From Orenia metallireducens (GTDB lineage Bacteria > Bacillota > Halanaerobiia > Halobacteroidales > Halobacteroidaceae): a stretch of 64,000 bases of DNA. Location: NCBI RefSeq assembly GCF_001693735.1, contig NZ_LWDV01000010.1, forward strand, positions 207,196 to 271,195, read 5' to 3'. Below, piece by piece: positions 27,919 to 35,154 of the stretch; positions within the stretch are counted from its first letter, which is position 1, and each line of letters opens with the position of its first letter. Position numbers and translations under genes: made by a program. Below the pieces are notes generated by a model, which saw only the letters and a list, made by a program, of their open reading frames with translations, was not told the origin of the DNA and did no database searches.

Positions 27919-28539
27919 TCAAGAAAAAAGGTAACTCGCCGTCAAGGCGAAACCGCTTTTAATTTCTAACCCTGTTGTAACAGCCTCAAAACCAATCTCT
28001 ACCCATCTCTTTTCCTTCTTGATATCTTCAAGTTCTTGTCTACTTTTGTATAGCTTTGGTCTGTTATCTTGATCATTAGGATCATAGCTAGGATCAATCA
28101 CCTTCTGTGTTTCATCATATATATTATCGATATAATCTGTTACTATTTTATAGTTATCAGCCCCGTAGATAACTTCCCAATCTTGTATGAACTTGCCTTC
28201 ATCACATTCTTTGCTCTTCTCTAAGTATTCCATGGCAATACCAGCTTTTTGACGTATTTGAAATAGACCTTTTTCCAGATGTTCTGGAGTTATATCTTCC
28301 TCTTTTTTTACACCCTCCATGTATTCGTATTTTTCTACTTTTCCTTCTGCATTCTTTCTTACAAATGATTTAGGGTCTGATAAGAGGTCATTTAGCTTTG
28401 TTGACCTTGTTCTAGTAATTCCATTTGCATCTGTTTCATTTTCTTCTAAATTTACAAATTGCCATTCTAAATTAGTTAAATTAGTAAAAGTCAGCAATTC
28501 TTTGTGCGTTATATTTAAATCGGTATTATTATTTCCCAT
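27919..28539 (-). CDS. Truncated effector N-terminus (first family), 206 residues
   Basis: ATG 28539 after AAAGGAG. The longest of the three fragments: the family N-terminus (LNITHKELLTFTNLTNLEWQ, KDL/NDLLSDPKSFVRKN region, FIQDWEVIYGADNYKIVTDY) continues to a predicted short helix (~180-195) before entering the dispersed repeat, which encodes its last ~10 residues (FALTASYLFS) and stop. Compared with the full-length effector it stops near the first hydrophobic segment. Its lipoprotein partner is at 28559-29617. Confidence 0.75.
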   Translation of the reverse strand: MGNNNTDLNITHKELLTFTNLTNLEWQFVNLEENETDANGITRTRSTKLNDLLSDPKSFVRKNAEGKVEKYEYMEGVKKEEDITPEHLEKGLFQIRQKAGIAMEYLEKSKECDEGKFIQDWEVIYGADNYKIVTDYIDNIYDETQKVIDPSYDPNDQDNRPKLYKSRQELEDIKKEKRWVEIGFEAVTTGLEIKSGFALTASYLFS

Positions 28540-28558
28540 TATAAATCTCCTTTCTAAT

Positions 28559-29617
28559 TTAATTTATATAAATATAATTGTAAGGTTTCTCAAGAATTAT
28601 ATTTTTTAATGAATCATAGTGATTTTTTTTATCTTCTTCAGTAATTGAAGAAGAATATCTCTCTTCAAGCATCCCTAGCGAATAGACAAGGGCTATATAT
28701 TGCATATTATACTTATTCAAATCTTTCAATCCACCCTTCCTTATCCTATACATACTATTTAATATCTGTTCTTCACTCATCTTGTCTATCTCTTTCTGCA
28801 ACTCTTTAGACATCCTTCTTCGTAATTCTATTGGTGGCAAATATACTCTTTCTCCTTCTACTACTTCTGCTACTTTATCTGACAGGAATATTTCACGGTC
28901 AAATTCTCTATAACTAGGTGCTAAAACTCTCTCATCTATAAATATAACTCCTAACTCTAAATACTTAAACAAACCTTCTTTTTTCAAGTACTGAACATAT
29001 TCAAATATCTCTTGTCTTCTTTCTTCTTTCTCAGTTTTATTATCAATTCGGTCAAATATATAGATATATAATTCTAATAACATTCTATTATGTTCTGGAT
29101 CATTTTTGATTTTATTGTCCATCTGTTCCAAACTTGCTGATTTATATCCAGCCCACCAACTTCCATCTGTTGTTACTTCATGTTTAACATCAACTTTTAA
29201 GAGAACTCTTTCTCCAAAAGTTTTCTTAACTTCTGGTAATAAGTATTCTTCCATATCCATATTTCTATTAACATAACTATAACTATCTCCTACTCCTCCT
29301 AATCTGCCAAAAGATAACTTATCTGTACTTGCACTTGCATAGTAATAGGAATCACCTGCTTTATTGGTTCCTATTATTGACTTGGGATAGATTCTGGCTT
29401 CATAATATTTTTGTCCGCTACTAGTTCTTGTTCCTATCCTATCTACTACAAATTCTTCTCCATATTTGTTATAGAGATAATCTTCTATCTTAGCTCTTAC
29501 ATCTTCTACATTATGTTTACTAAAGACTGACATCAGATATCCTGCTATTATAGGTACTAAAAAGATTACTACTGCTGTTATTAATAGATGAATACGCTTA
29601 TTTCTTTGATTGTTCAT
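28559..29617 (-). CDS. Cassette membrane-anchored protein (lipobox Cys lost), orphan immunity candidate
   Basis: A 352-residue paralogue of the two cassette lipoproteins downstream. The export segment is a hydrophobic helix with IAGY where the others have IAGC, so it cannot be lipidated at that place and is probably a membrane-anchored protein instead. The mature domain keeps HNVEDVRAKIEDYLYNKYGE and the block LELYIYIFDRIDNKTEKEER. Most of its middle is identical to the copy at 30394-31461. Start ATG 29617 follows AAGGAGG. The partner downstream is truncated. Confidence 0.72.
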   Translation of the reverse strand: MNNQRNKRIHLLITAVVIFLVPIIAGYLMSVFSKHNVEDVRAKIEDYLYNKYGEEFVVDRIGTRTSSGQKYYEARIYPKSIIGTNKAGDSYYYASASTDKLSFGRLGGVGDSYSYVNRNMDMEEYLLPEVKKTFGERVLLKVDVKHEVTTDGSWWAGYKSASLEQMDNKIKNDPEHNRMLLELYIYIFDRIDNKTEKEERRQEIFEYVQYLKKEGLFKYLELGVIFIDERVLAPSYREFDREIFLSDKVAEVVEGERVYLPPIELRRRMSKELQKEIDKMSEEQILNSMYRIRKGGLKDLNKYNMQYIALVYSLGMLEERYSSSITEEDKKNHYDSLKNIILEKPYNYIYIN

Positions 29618-29921
29618 CTTCTTTACCTCCTTCTTATAACTTAATTAAGCTAGATTAACCTCCTCCCTCTCTATAATTTAAAACCTCAATACAACTACAA
29701 AAACTTGTAACTCTATTAGGGTTTTAAATCTTTTGAACTTAAAGACCGAAAAAAATTTCTGTTTGAACGAAGCAAAAATTGAACAATAAATTAGAGTTTA
29801 ATCAAATATTAATTAAAGAACCTAACCAATGATAATAGTCAACAACTCGATTGCGTAGTGAGTTGAATTTTTTTCTTGATTTTTTGGTTACTTTTTTATC
29901 AAGAAAAAAGGTAACTCGCCC
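29618..29921 (-). repeat. Inter-cassette spacer 3: conserved leader plus dispersed repeat
   Basis: No gene. The dispersed repeat core is at 29874-29933; upstream filler includes gattgcgtagtgagt and gtttgaacgaagca, which recur at 51440-51580. The leader inverted repeat (ACAAG-TTTTTGTAG core) and TTCAAAAGATTTAAAA block are present, but the CCGCTTACTTTTC segment seen in the other spacers is replaced here. Confidence 0.7.
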
Positions 29922-30362
29922 TTAGGCGAAACCTAAAAATTCTGTTACCACCTTATAATTATCAGCCCCATAGATAACTTCCCAATCTTGTATGAATTTG
30001 CCTTCATCACATTCTTTGCTCTTCTCTAAGTATTCCATGGCAATACCAGCTTTTTGACGCATTTGAAATAGACCTTTTTCCAGATGTTCTGGAGTTATAT
30101 CTTCCTCTTTTTTTACACCCTCCATATATTCATATTTCTCTATTTCTCCTTCTGCATTCTTTCTTACAAATGATTTAGGGTCTGATAAAACGTCTTTTAG
30201 TTTTGTTGAAACCACAGTTCCTGTATCTTTATCACCTTTTGAAGATAAGTTTACAAATTGCCATTCTAAATTGGCTAAATTACTAAATGTTAATAACTCT
30301 TTATGAGTTATTTCATTCTTATTATTATCATCATGAGTTAAAACTCCATTTGCTACTCTCAT
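29922..30362 (-). CDS. Truncated effector N-terminus (first family), 146 residues
   Basis: ATG 30362 after AAAGGAGG. Family N-terminus with EITHKELLTFSNLANLEWQF, VLSDPKSFVRKN, EYLEKSKECDEGKFIQDWEV, then YKVVTEFLGFA and stop; GFA and the stop come from the dispersed repeat (tttcgcctaa). It is nearly identical to the fragment at 27919-28539 from ~residue 60 on but breaks ~60 residues earlier. Its lipoprotein-like partner is at 30394-31461. Confidence 0.75.
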   Translation of the reverse strand: MRVANGVLTHDDNNKNEITHKELLTFSNLANLEWQFVNLSSKGDKDTGTVVSTKLKDVLSDPKSFVRKNAEGEIEKYEYMEGVKKEEDITPEHLEKGLFQMRQKAGIAMEYLEKSKECDEGKFIQDWEVIYGADNYKVVTEFLGFA

Positions 30363-30393
30363 CTCTTAACCTCCTTTAATTTACAGATAAATT

Positions 30394-31461
30394 TTAATTA
30401 ACATAGATATATTCTAGGTTTCTTCCCAATACTATATCTGAAATTTTATTATAATTTTTTATAAGTTCAGGCTTAGTTTCATACGTCGTAGTATATTTTT
30501 CTTTAAGTATTCCTTTTGAATAAATCCAACAATTATAACTGGAATTTTCTTTTCTTATCCCTTTATAACTCAACTCACTCTTCCTTATCTTCCTTATATT
30601 GGCCAACAATTTTTCTTCACTCATCTGAGCTACCTCTTTCTGCAACTCTTTAGACATTCTTCTTCGCAATTCTATCGGTGGCAGATATACTCTTTCACCT
30701 TTTATTACTTCTCTTACCTTATCTGATAAGAATATTTCACGGTCAAATTCTCTATAACTAGGTGCTAAAACTCTCTCATCTATAAATATAACTCCTAACT
30801 CTAAATACTTAAACAAACCTTCTTTTTTCAAGTACTGAACATATTCAAATATCTCTTGTCTTCTTTCTTCTTTCTCAGTTTTATTATCAATTCGGTCAAA
30901 TATATAGATATATAATTCTAATAACATTCTATTATGTTCTGGATCATTTTTGATTTTATTGTTCATCTGTTCCAAACTTGCTGATTTATATCCAGCCCAC
31001 CAACTTCCATCTGTTGTTACTTCATGTGCAACATCAACTTTTAAGAGAACTCTTTCTCCAAAAACCTCTTTAACTTTAGGCATTAAATATTTTTCCATAT
31101 CTATATTTCTATTAACATAACTATAACTATCTCCTACTCCTCCTAATCTACCAAAAGATAACTTATCTGTACTTGCACTTGCATAGTAATAGGAATCACC
31201 TGCTTTATTGGTTCCTATTATTGACTTGGGATATATTCTGGCTTCATAATATTTTTGTCCGCTACTAGTTCTTGTTCCTATCCTATCTACTACAAATTCT
31301 TCTCCATATTTTTTATAGAGATAATCTTCTATCTTAGCTCTTACATCTTCTACATTATGCTTGCTAAAGGTTGACATCAGATATCCTGCTATTGTAGGTA
31401 CCAAAAAGACTACGGCTGCTGTTATTAATATCTGAATACGTTTATTTCTTTGATTGTTCAT
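30394..31461 (-). CDS. Cassette membrane-anchored protein (lipobox Cys lost), orphan immunity candidate
   Basis: A 355-residue protein starting at ATG 31461 (AAGGAGGTGAAGAGG directly upstream); an ATG 63 bases earlier has no ribosome site. As in the copy at 28559-29617, the export segment carries IAGY instead of IAGC. Residues up to ~270 match that copy almost word for word, whereas the last ~75 residues (YKGIRKENSSYNCWIYSKGI and onward) instead resemble the end of the copy at 26525-27625. This mosaic pattern suggests recombination between cassettes. First cassette of the array; its partner is truncated. Confidence 0.72.
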   Translation of the reverse strand: MNNQRNKRIQILITAAVVFLVPTIAGYLMSTFSKHNVEDVRAKIEDYLYKKYGEEFVVDRIGTRTSSGQKYYEARIYPKSIIGTNKAGDSYYYASASTDKLSFGRLGGVGDSYSYVNRNIDMEKYLMPKVKEVFGERVLLKVDVAHEVTTDGSWWAGYKSASLEQMNNKIKNDPEHNRMLLELYIYIFDRIDNKTEKEERRQEIFEYVQYLKKEGLFKYLELGVIFIDERVLAPSYREFDREIFLSDKVREVIKGERVYLPPIELRRRMSKELQKEVAQMSEEKLLANIRKIRKSELSYKGIRKENSSYNCWIYSKGILKEKYTTTYETKPELIKNYNKISDIVLGRNLEYIYVN

Positions 31462-31744
31462 CCTCTTCACCTCCTTATTATTAGTTAATCTATTATCTAT
31501 ATAAAATTTAAAATTCCAATACAATTATAAAAAGTTGTAACTCTATTACCACTTTAAATCTTTTGAACTTAGAAAAGTAAGCAAAATATAATAATAGTCC
31601 TAATATCTAATCAATACATATATATAATAATACATCAGAAATTACATCTGAAATACTAGCATTTTTCCAAACTTTAATGAGAAATTTATTTTTTAGAAGA
31701 AGTACTTTTAAGATACAAAAGTAACTCACCCCTTTAGATCAAAA
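31462..31744 (-). repeat. Inter-cassette spacer 4: conserved leader, degenerate dispersed repeat
   Basis: No gene. Contains the leader inverted repeat (ATAAAAAGTTGTAAC variant), TTCAAAAGATTTAAA and GCTTACTTTTC, and a degenerate copy of the dispersed repeat end (aaaagtaactcaccc, 31719-31733). A candidate promoter is TTGATT near 31607 with TATATT about 18 bases on. Confidence 0.6.
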
Positions 31745-31924
31745 TCAATCCTTATAACTCATTTTCAAATCCTCTTGCATCTTAATTAGTCCATCTTCAT
31801 TAGGTTGATACCCTAATTCCTCTAGAATATATCTGAGTAATCTCATTAATTTATATTTATCATCATCTTCATAAAAGATTTCTTTCATAACTAACTTCCC
31901 TATCTCTTTTTGATTAATTTTCAT
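31745..31924 (-). CDS. Small acidic protein of unknown function (59 residues)
   Basis: ATG 31924 is preceded by AAGGAG at 7 bases spacing; a longer reading from 32077 would run through the tube terminator and is rejected. The product begins MKINQKEIGKLVMKEIFYED and ends KMQEDLKMSYKD; it is helical and acidic, with no signal or membrane segment. It lies between the tube gene terminator and the first cassette. It could be a small chaperone or adaptor for cargo loading; no family recognised. Confidence 0.55.
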   Translation of the reverse strand: MKINQKEIGKLVMKEIFYEDDDKYKLMRLLRYILEELGYQPNEDGLIKMQEDLKMSYKD

Positions 31925-31998
31925 TATTAAACTCCTTATTCTACTCAACATCTTAGTAAATTGTCTTTGATAATTTTTTACTAAGACATATAATTTAT

Positions 31999-32030
31999 AA
32001 AAAGGGACAAACAAAGTTGTCCCCTTTTTA
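31999..32030 (-). terminator. Rho-independent terminator after the tube gene
   Basis: Stem AAAAAGGGGACAA / TTGTCCCTTTTT on the minus strand, six-base loop, with the 3' arm ending in a T run. It begins 7 bases after the tube stop codon and separates sheath and tube from the cassette array. Confidence 0.88.
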
Positions 32031-32036
32031 TAGTCA

Positions 32037-32468
32037 TTATTCAGTTGCATAGCCACCTTCAATTGTAACAAGTTCATTCTTATCTTTTTTCTGTTTAATA
32101 AATAAACTAAAAGTACCTACACCCTCGGTATGCCCAAACTCCTCTATATAATCCACTACAAAAGCATTTGGGAAGTTAACCTTTCTAACTACCTGATCAG
32201 CAGCTATAACTTCCAAGGTAGCATTTCTGTAAGCATCAGATTTTTCAGCACTAACCAATGACCATAATGCTAACTTCATTGTGTCATCTGCTTCTTCTCC
32301 ATCTACAGCCGTAATAATTTTTCCTGTAATGTGCATTACAGAACCAACATCAGTTGACCTAGCATTAGAATCATCTGGTGTATCAGTTTCATAGGTTACT
32401 GTAGTAATATTATCCATCCCCAACTCAATAGTTTCATTTTGCCCTTCAACAGTTAATCTAAATCCCAT
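32037..32468 (-). CDS. CIS tube protein (Hcp/phage-tube-like)
   Basis: A 143-residue, beta-rich protein with start ATG 32468 after AAGGAGATGG. Features that fit an Hcp/phage tail-tube fold: short strands throughout, a polar loop rich in Asp, Ser and Thr at ~30-42 (TDTPDDSNARSTDVG), the strand-like MHITGKIITAV, a central helix (~60-75, DDTMKLALWSLVSAEK) and a C-terminal strand block ending GTFSLFIKQKKDKNELVTIE. It directly follows the sheath gene, the standard sheath-tube order in CIS loci. It should polymerise into the inner tube that is expelled on contraction. Assignment rests on order, size and fold-like pattern, not on a diagnostic motif. Confidence 0.75.
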   Translation of the reverse strand: MGFRLTVEGQNETIELGMDNITTVTYETDTPDDSNARSTDVGSVMHITGKIITAVDGEEADDTMKLALWSLVSAEKSDAYRNATLEVIAADQVVRKVNFPNAFVVDYIEEFGHTEGVGTFSLFIKQKKDKNELVTIEGGYATE

Positions 32469-32533
32469 TTCTTACCATCTCCTTATATTATAATTAATTT
32501 ATATTAATACAAAATGCATTAATACCAACCTTT

Positions 32534-32561
32534 CAAATCTTTTCATTAGAAAAGATATTTG
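32534..32561 (-). promoter_or_regulatory. Hairpin between sheath and tube genes
   Basis: A stem CAAATATCTTTTC / GAAAAGATTTG with loop TAAT lies in the 130-base gap before the tube gene. There is no T run after it, so it is unlikely to terminate. It may protect or process the tube mRNA 5' end, which would help make more tube than sheath message. Confidence 0.45.
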
Positions 32562-32598
32562 AAATTTCATTAAATATGGTGTTTGCATAGTGCTTTAC

Positions 32599-34758
32599 TT
32601 AATCAGCAGTACTTTTAGTAATATTAACTTCTAGATTCTTCACATTACCATTAAATGTTAAATCTAAATTGCATGTATTACTTCTTGGGTCAATACTATA
32701 ATTTATATCATCTCCATCTTGTAAAATAGAGTTAATATAACCTTTACTATTAAGCCATTTACTCTTTTGACTTTTTGGATTATTACTAAAGAATTTTACG
32801 ATCTTATCCTGTTTAAAGTCACTTGTCTCAAACCTTAAAATTCTTTCAACATAAGTTGTCATTAGAGTTTTGTATATAGAATCAAAGCCATCTTCTAACA
32901 TTGATAAACTTCTAGCCTTATATACTGTTATTTTTTTAACAACTTTACCATTAACTTGAGCATTTTCAGAAGAGAAGACAAAACCAAAATTATTTCTATT
33001 AATAGAGTTCTTAATTGCATTGGTAAATCCAGAAATCTCTTTAGCTAAAGTTGTTACAGTTTTTAGACTATTATCTCCACTTTCTATATCAAACCTTACA
33101 CCTGGATAACTTCTAGTAACATCTCTAAATCTCTCTTTTAAATATTCAGGACATTGGTATGCAGATACTATACCTGCCGCTACATAAGCTGCATCTACAT
33201 ATACACCCTCTAACCATAATTTCAAAACATCTTCTTCTACTTTAGATAATCTAGCACCATTTTCTTCATAAATCATCTTACTATCTAAGACTACACCTGA
33301 CTTATCTTTAGGTATTATTGTAAAATTAGGTAAACAAGGAATCGCATATTCACTATATTCTTGATTTACCAATACTGAAGTAGCATCTATATAATTATCA
33401 ATTCCTTTAGTTGCCATTGCATTAAATGTAGTCTCTTCTTTCCCTTCAAAATTAAAGAAGATTTGAATTTTATATTTATGAGCTATATCTAAGATAGAAG
33501 TTAAAGACTCCATAGTATTACCATTTTTAGATTCTGTTTTATTTGTCCCTTTAAATCGCATTCTTCTAGCTTTAGTTGGACTATCTGTTTTCATTTCTAT
33601 AGCAGGTACTATTCCAAACCAGATTGTATCACTAAAGCTATTTTTAGCATTAACAGTATTTAAGAAAGTTTCTAATCTAGTTCTATTATTACCTTTTATA
33701 GTCATATCAACTTTACAATTGGTGACTAATAATTTAGGCATCATTCCTCTATTTGGAGTATCATATTGCTCAAAATACATTTTTACTCCAAGTAATTTTT
33801 CTACTAAAGGTTTAGCTACCTTAATGAAGTCATCTTTAGTATTCTTATAAAACTCTAAATAATTATTATAGTTATTTACTTCCTTTTCTATATCTATATC
33901 AGTTGTTGGAGCAGAAATTGGTGCAAAAGTTCTCAATACTAAATCTTTTACATATGATGAAGGATCCTCAGTTATAGCTTCATAATCTTCTTCAAAAACT
34001 TCTACCAAAGCATTTCGTTGTTCCTCACTTTGCACTGCTAATGCTTTTTCTTCCTCTTTTGGTGCTTCTAATATTTTAAGTTCACCATCTTCACCCATTG
34101 TAAGAACACCAATTTCTATTGTTTGAGTCTCAGAATCCTCCTGACTTTCCCCTAATAATAATCTTGTCTTAATATCTTCAATTGCTAACGGCAACATACC
34201 TAAAACATTATTATAATTTTGGCTTGCTTCCTCAAATTTAATATTTAACTTATCCCCTAATTCTAATTTTGAAGGATCCTCATCATCAAGAGCTTCATAT
34301 TTACTATATAAGTAATTAATCTCTTTTCTAACTTGTTTAATATCTTCCATTACCTTCTTTGGAGAAATCATATCAAGAATATTTTCGAATTTGAAATCTA
34401 CATTTTTTATACCTTGACTTTTCTTAGTATCAATTAATGTACATAGCATTTTTAAGAAATCATTATTTTGATCTAGCTTAATTTCTGTAACACAATTATC
34501 AGGTACCCCTTCTGGCTTTATAGCAGTATAAACCACCTTCTGATTAGCTGCATTATAATAAGAGTATATTGTAGGACTGAACTTAGTAAGAAATTCATCA
34601 AAGCTTCCTACTAAAAGGTGCTCATTAATCTCACTAATCTTATCATCCTTTAAACTATCTAATCCTTTTACATCTCCTATTATAGTAAGTAAATCTAATT
34701 TTTCAGGATTAAATTCTTCAAAAAGTATAGTTCTATTAGTTTGATCAATAATATTAAT
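32599..34758 (-). CDS. CIS contractile sheath protein (TssC/phage-sheath-like), probable ATT start
   Basis: The frame is open from a stop at ~34813 to 32599. There is no ATG, GTG or TTG before the GTG at 34536, yet the ~74 codons upstream read as good protein (IDQTNRTILFEEF, VGSFDEFLTKFSPTIYSYYN) and a strong AAAGGAGAGG site sits just before ATT at 34758. I therefore place the start there, giving 719 residues. The C-terminal third has sheath-like features: YVDAAYVAAGIVSAYQCPEY, then LTTYVERILRFETSD-like helices and a final strand block (LDLTFNGNVKNLEVNITKS) suited to the interlocking handshake between sheath subunits. It is the first gene after the c-di-GMP riboswitch and is followed by the tube gene. 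Confidence 0.78.
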   Translation of the reverse strand: MNIIDQTNRTILFEEFNPEKLDLLTIIGDVKGLDSLKDDKISEINEHLLVGSFDEFLTKFSPTIYSYYNAANQKVVYTAIKPEGVPDNCVTEIKLDQNNDFLKMLCTLIDTKKSQGIKNVDFKFENILDMISPKKVMEDIKQVRKEINYLYSKYEALDDEDPSKLELGDKLNIKFEEASQNYNNVLGMLPLAIEDIKTRLLLGESQEDSETQTIEIGVLTMGEDGELKILEAPKEEEKALAVQSEEQRNALVEVFEEDYEAITEDPSSYVKDLVLRTFAPISAPTTDIDIEKEVNNYNNYLEFYKNTKDDFIKVAKPLVEKLLGVKMYFEQYDTPNRGMMPKLLVTNCKVDMTIKGNNRTRLETFLNTVNAKNSFSDTIWFGIVPAIEMKTDSPTKARRMRFKGTNKTESKNGNTMESLTSILDIAHKYKIQIFFNFEGKEETTFNAMATKGIDNYIDATSVLVNQEYSEYAIPCLPNFTIIPKDKSGVVLDSKMIYEENGARLSKVEEDVLKLWLEGVYVDAAYVAAGIVSAYQCPEYLKERFRDVTRSYPGVRFDIESGDNSLKTVTTLAKEISGFTNAIKNSINRNNFGFVFSSENAQVNGKVVKKITVYKARSLSMLEDGFDSIYKTLMTTYVERILRFETSDFKQDKIVKFFSNNPKSQKSKWLNSKGYINSILQDGDDINYSIDPRSNTCNLDLTFNGNVKNLEVNITKSTAD

Positions 34759-34946
34759 TTTAAACCTCTCCTTTCTAAAATCAAAATCTATAATTATTTT
34801 TTTCTCTCTGTTTCACTAAAAATATACCTAAGTAAGATTTGACTTAATAAAAGATAGTCTATTATATATTTTTATCAATAAATTTATATCTACAGTAATA
34901 GATTTTTACTAAAGATAAATAATCAATAATAGATAACCTCTAAATA

Positions 34947-34980
34947 AAAAATCTATAGGCATAAGTTGCCTATAGATTTA
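34947..34980 (-). terminator. Riboswitch expression-platform terminator
   Basis: Stem AAATCTATAGGCA / TGCCTATAGATTT with five-base loop, followed by a T run, lies directly after the GEMM aptamer. Its 5' arm contains GGCAAC, which can pair instead with GTTGC in the aptamer's 3' end. That suggests mutually exclusive folds; if so, ligand binding would free the terminator and switch the operon off (inference). Confidence 0.85.
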
Positions 34981-34985
34981 AAATC

Positions 34986-35075
34986 ATCAGCAACTTGGCA
35001 ATCATAAATATTCTTAGATATCCTTAGACCCATAGCTTTGCGTCTTTAGCTTTCGCTAAATTTGCCCTCTTATTC
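34986..35075 (-). promoter_or_regulatory. Cyclic-di-GMP-I (GEMM-I) riboswitch aptamer
   Basis: The minus strand shows the GEMM-I order: GGGCAAA, stem TTTAGC-GAAA-GCTAAA with a GNRA tetraloop, the invariant GACGCAAAGC, then GGGTCTAAGG and the second hairpin closing with TTGCCAAGTTGC. These match the Vibrio Vc2 layout element by element. It lies between a sigma-A-type promoter and the terminator in front of the sheath gene, so it controls the sheath-tube transcript. Confidence 0.93.
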
Positions 35076-35154
35076 CCTTTTTTTCTATTTTAGTTAACAG
35101 AAAGAACATTTGTATTTTGATATTTTTAAATGAAATAATTACCTTTACCTAAAT

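Noticed and set aside
25703-29933. Insertion sequence at the effector breakpoints
   Set aside because: No transposase ORF, no clear target duplications, and only a short hairpin core is shared; treated as a dispersed repeat.
26120-30362. Truncated effectors as simple frameshift errors of full-length genes
   Set aside because: No remnant of the missing ~800 residues follows in any frame; the sequence passes directly into the dispersed repeat and the next cassette leader.
25703-31744. CRISPR-like array from the four similar spacers
   Set aside because: The repeated units are separated by 1.5-2.4 kb of coding sequence, not by short unique spacers, and no cas gene is present.
31925-32077. Longer N-terminal reading of the 59-residue small protein
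   Set aside because: It would run through the tube gene terminator and part of the tube coding region and has no ribosome site; ATG 31924 has AAGGAG.
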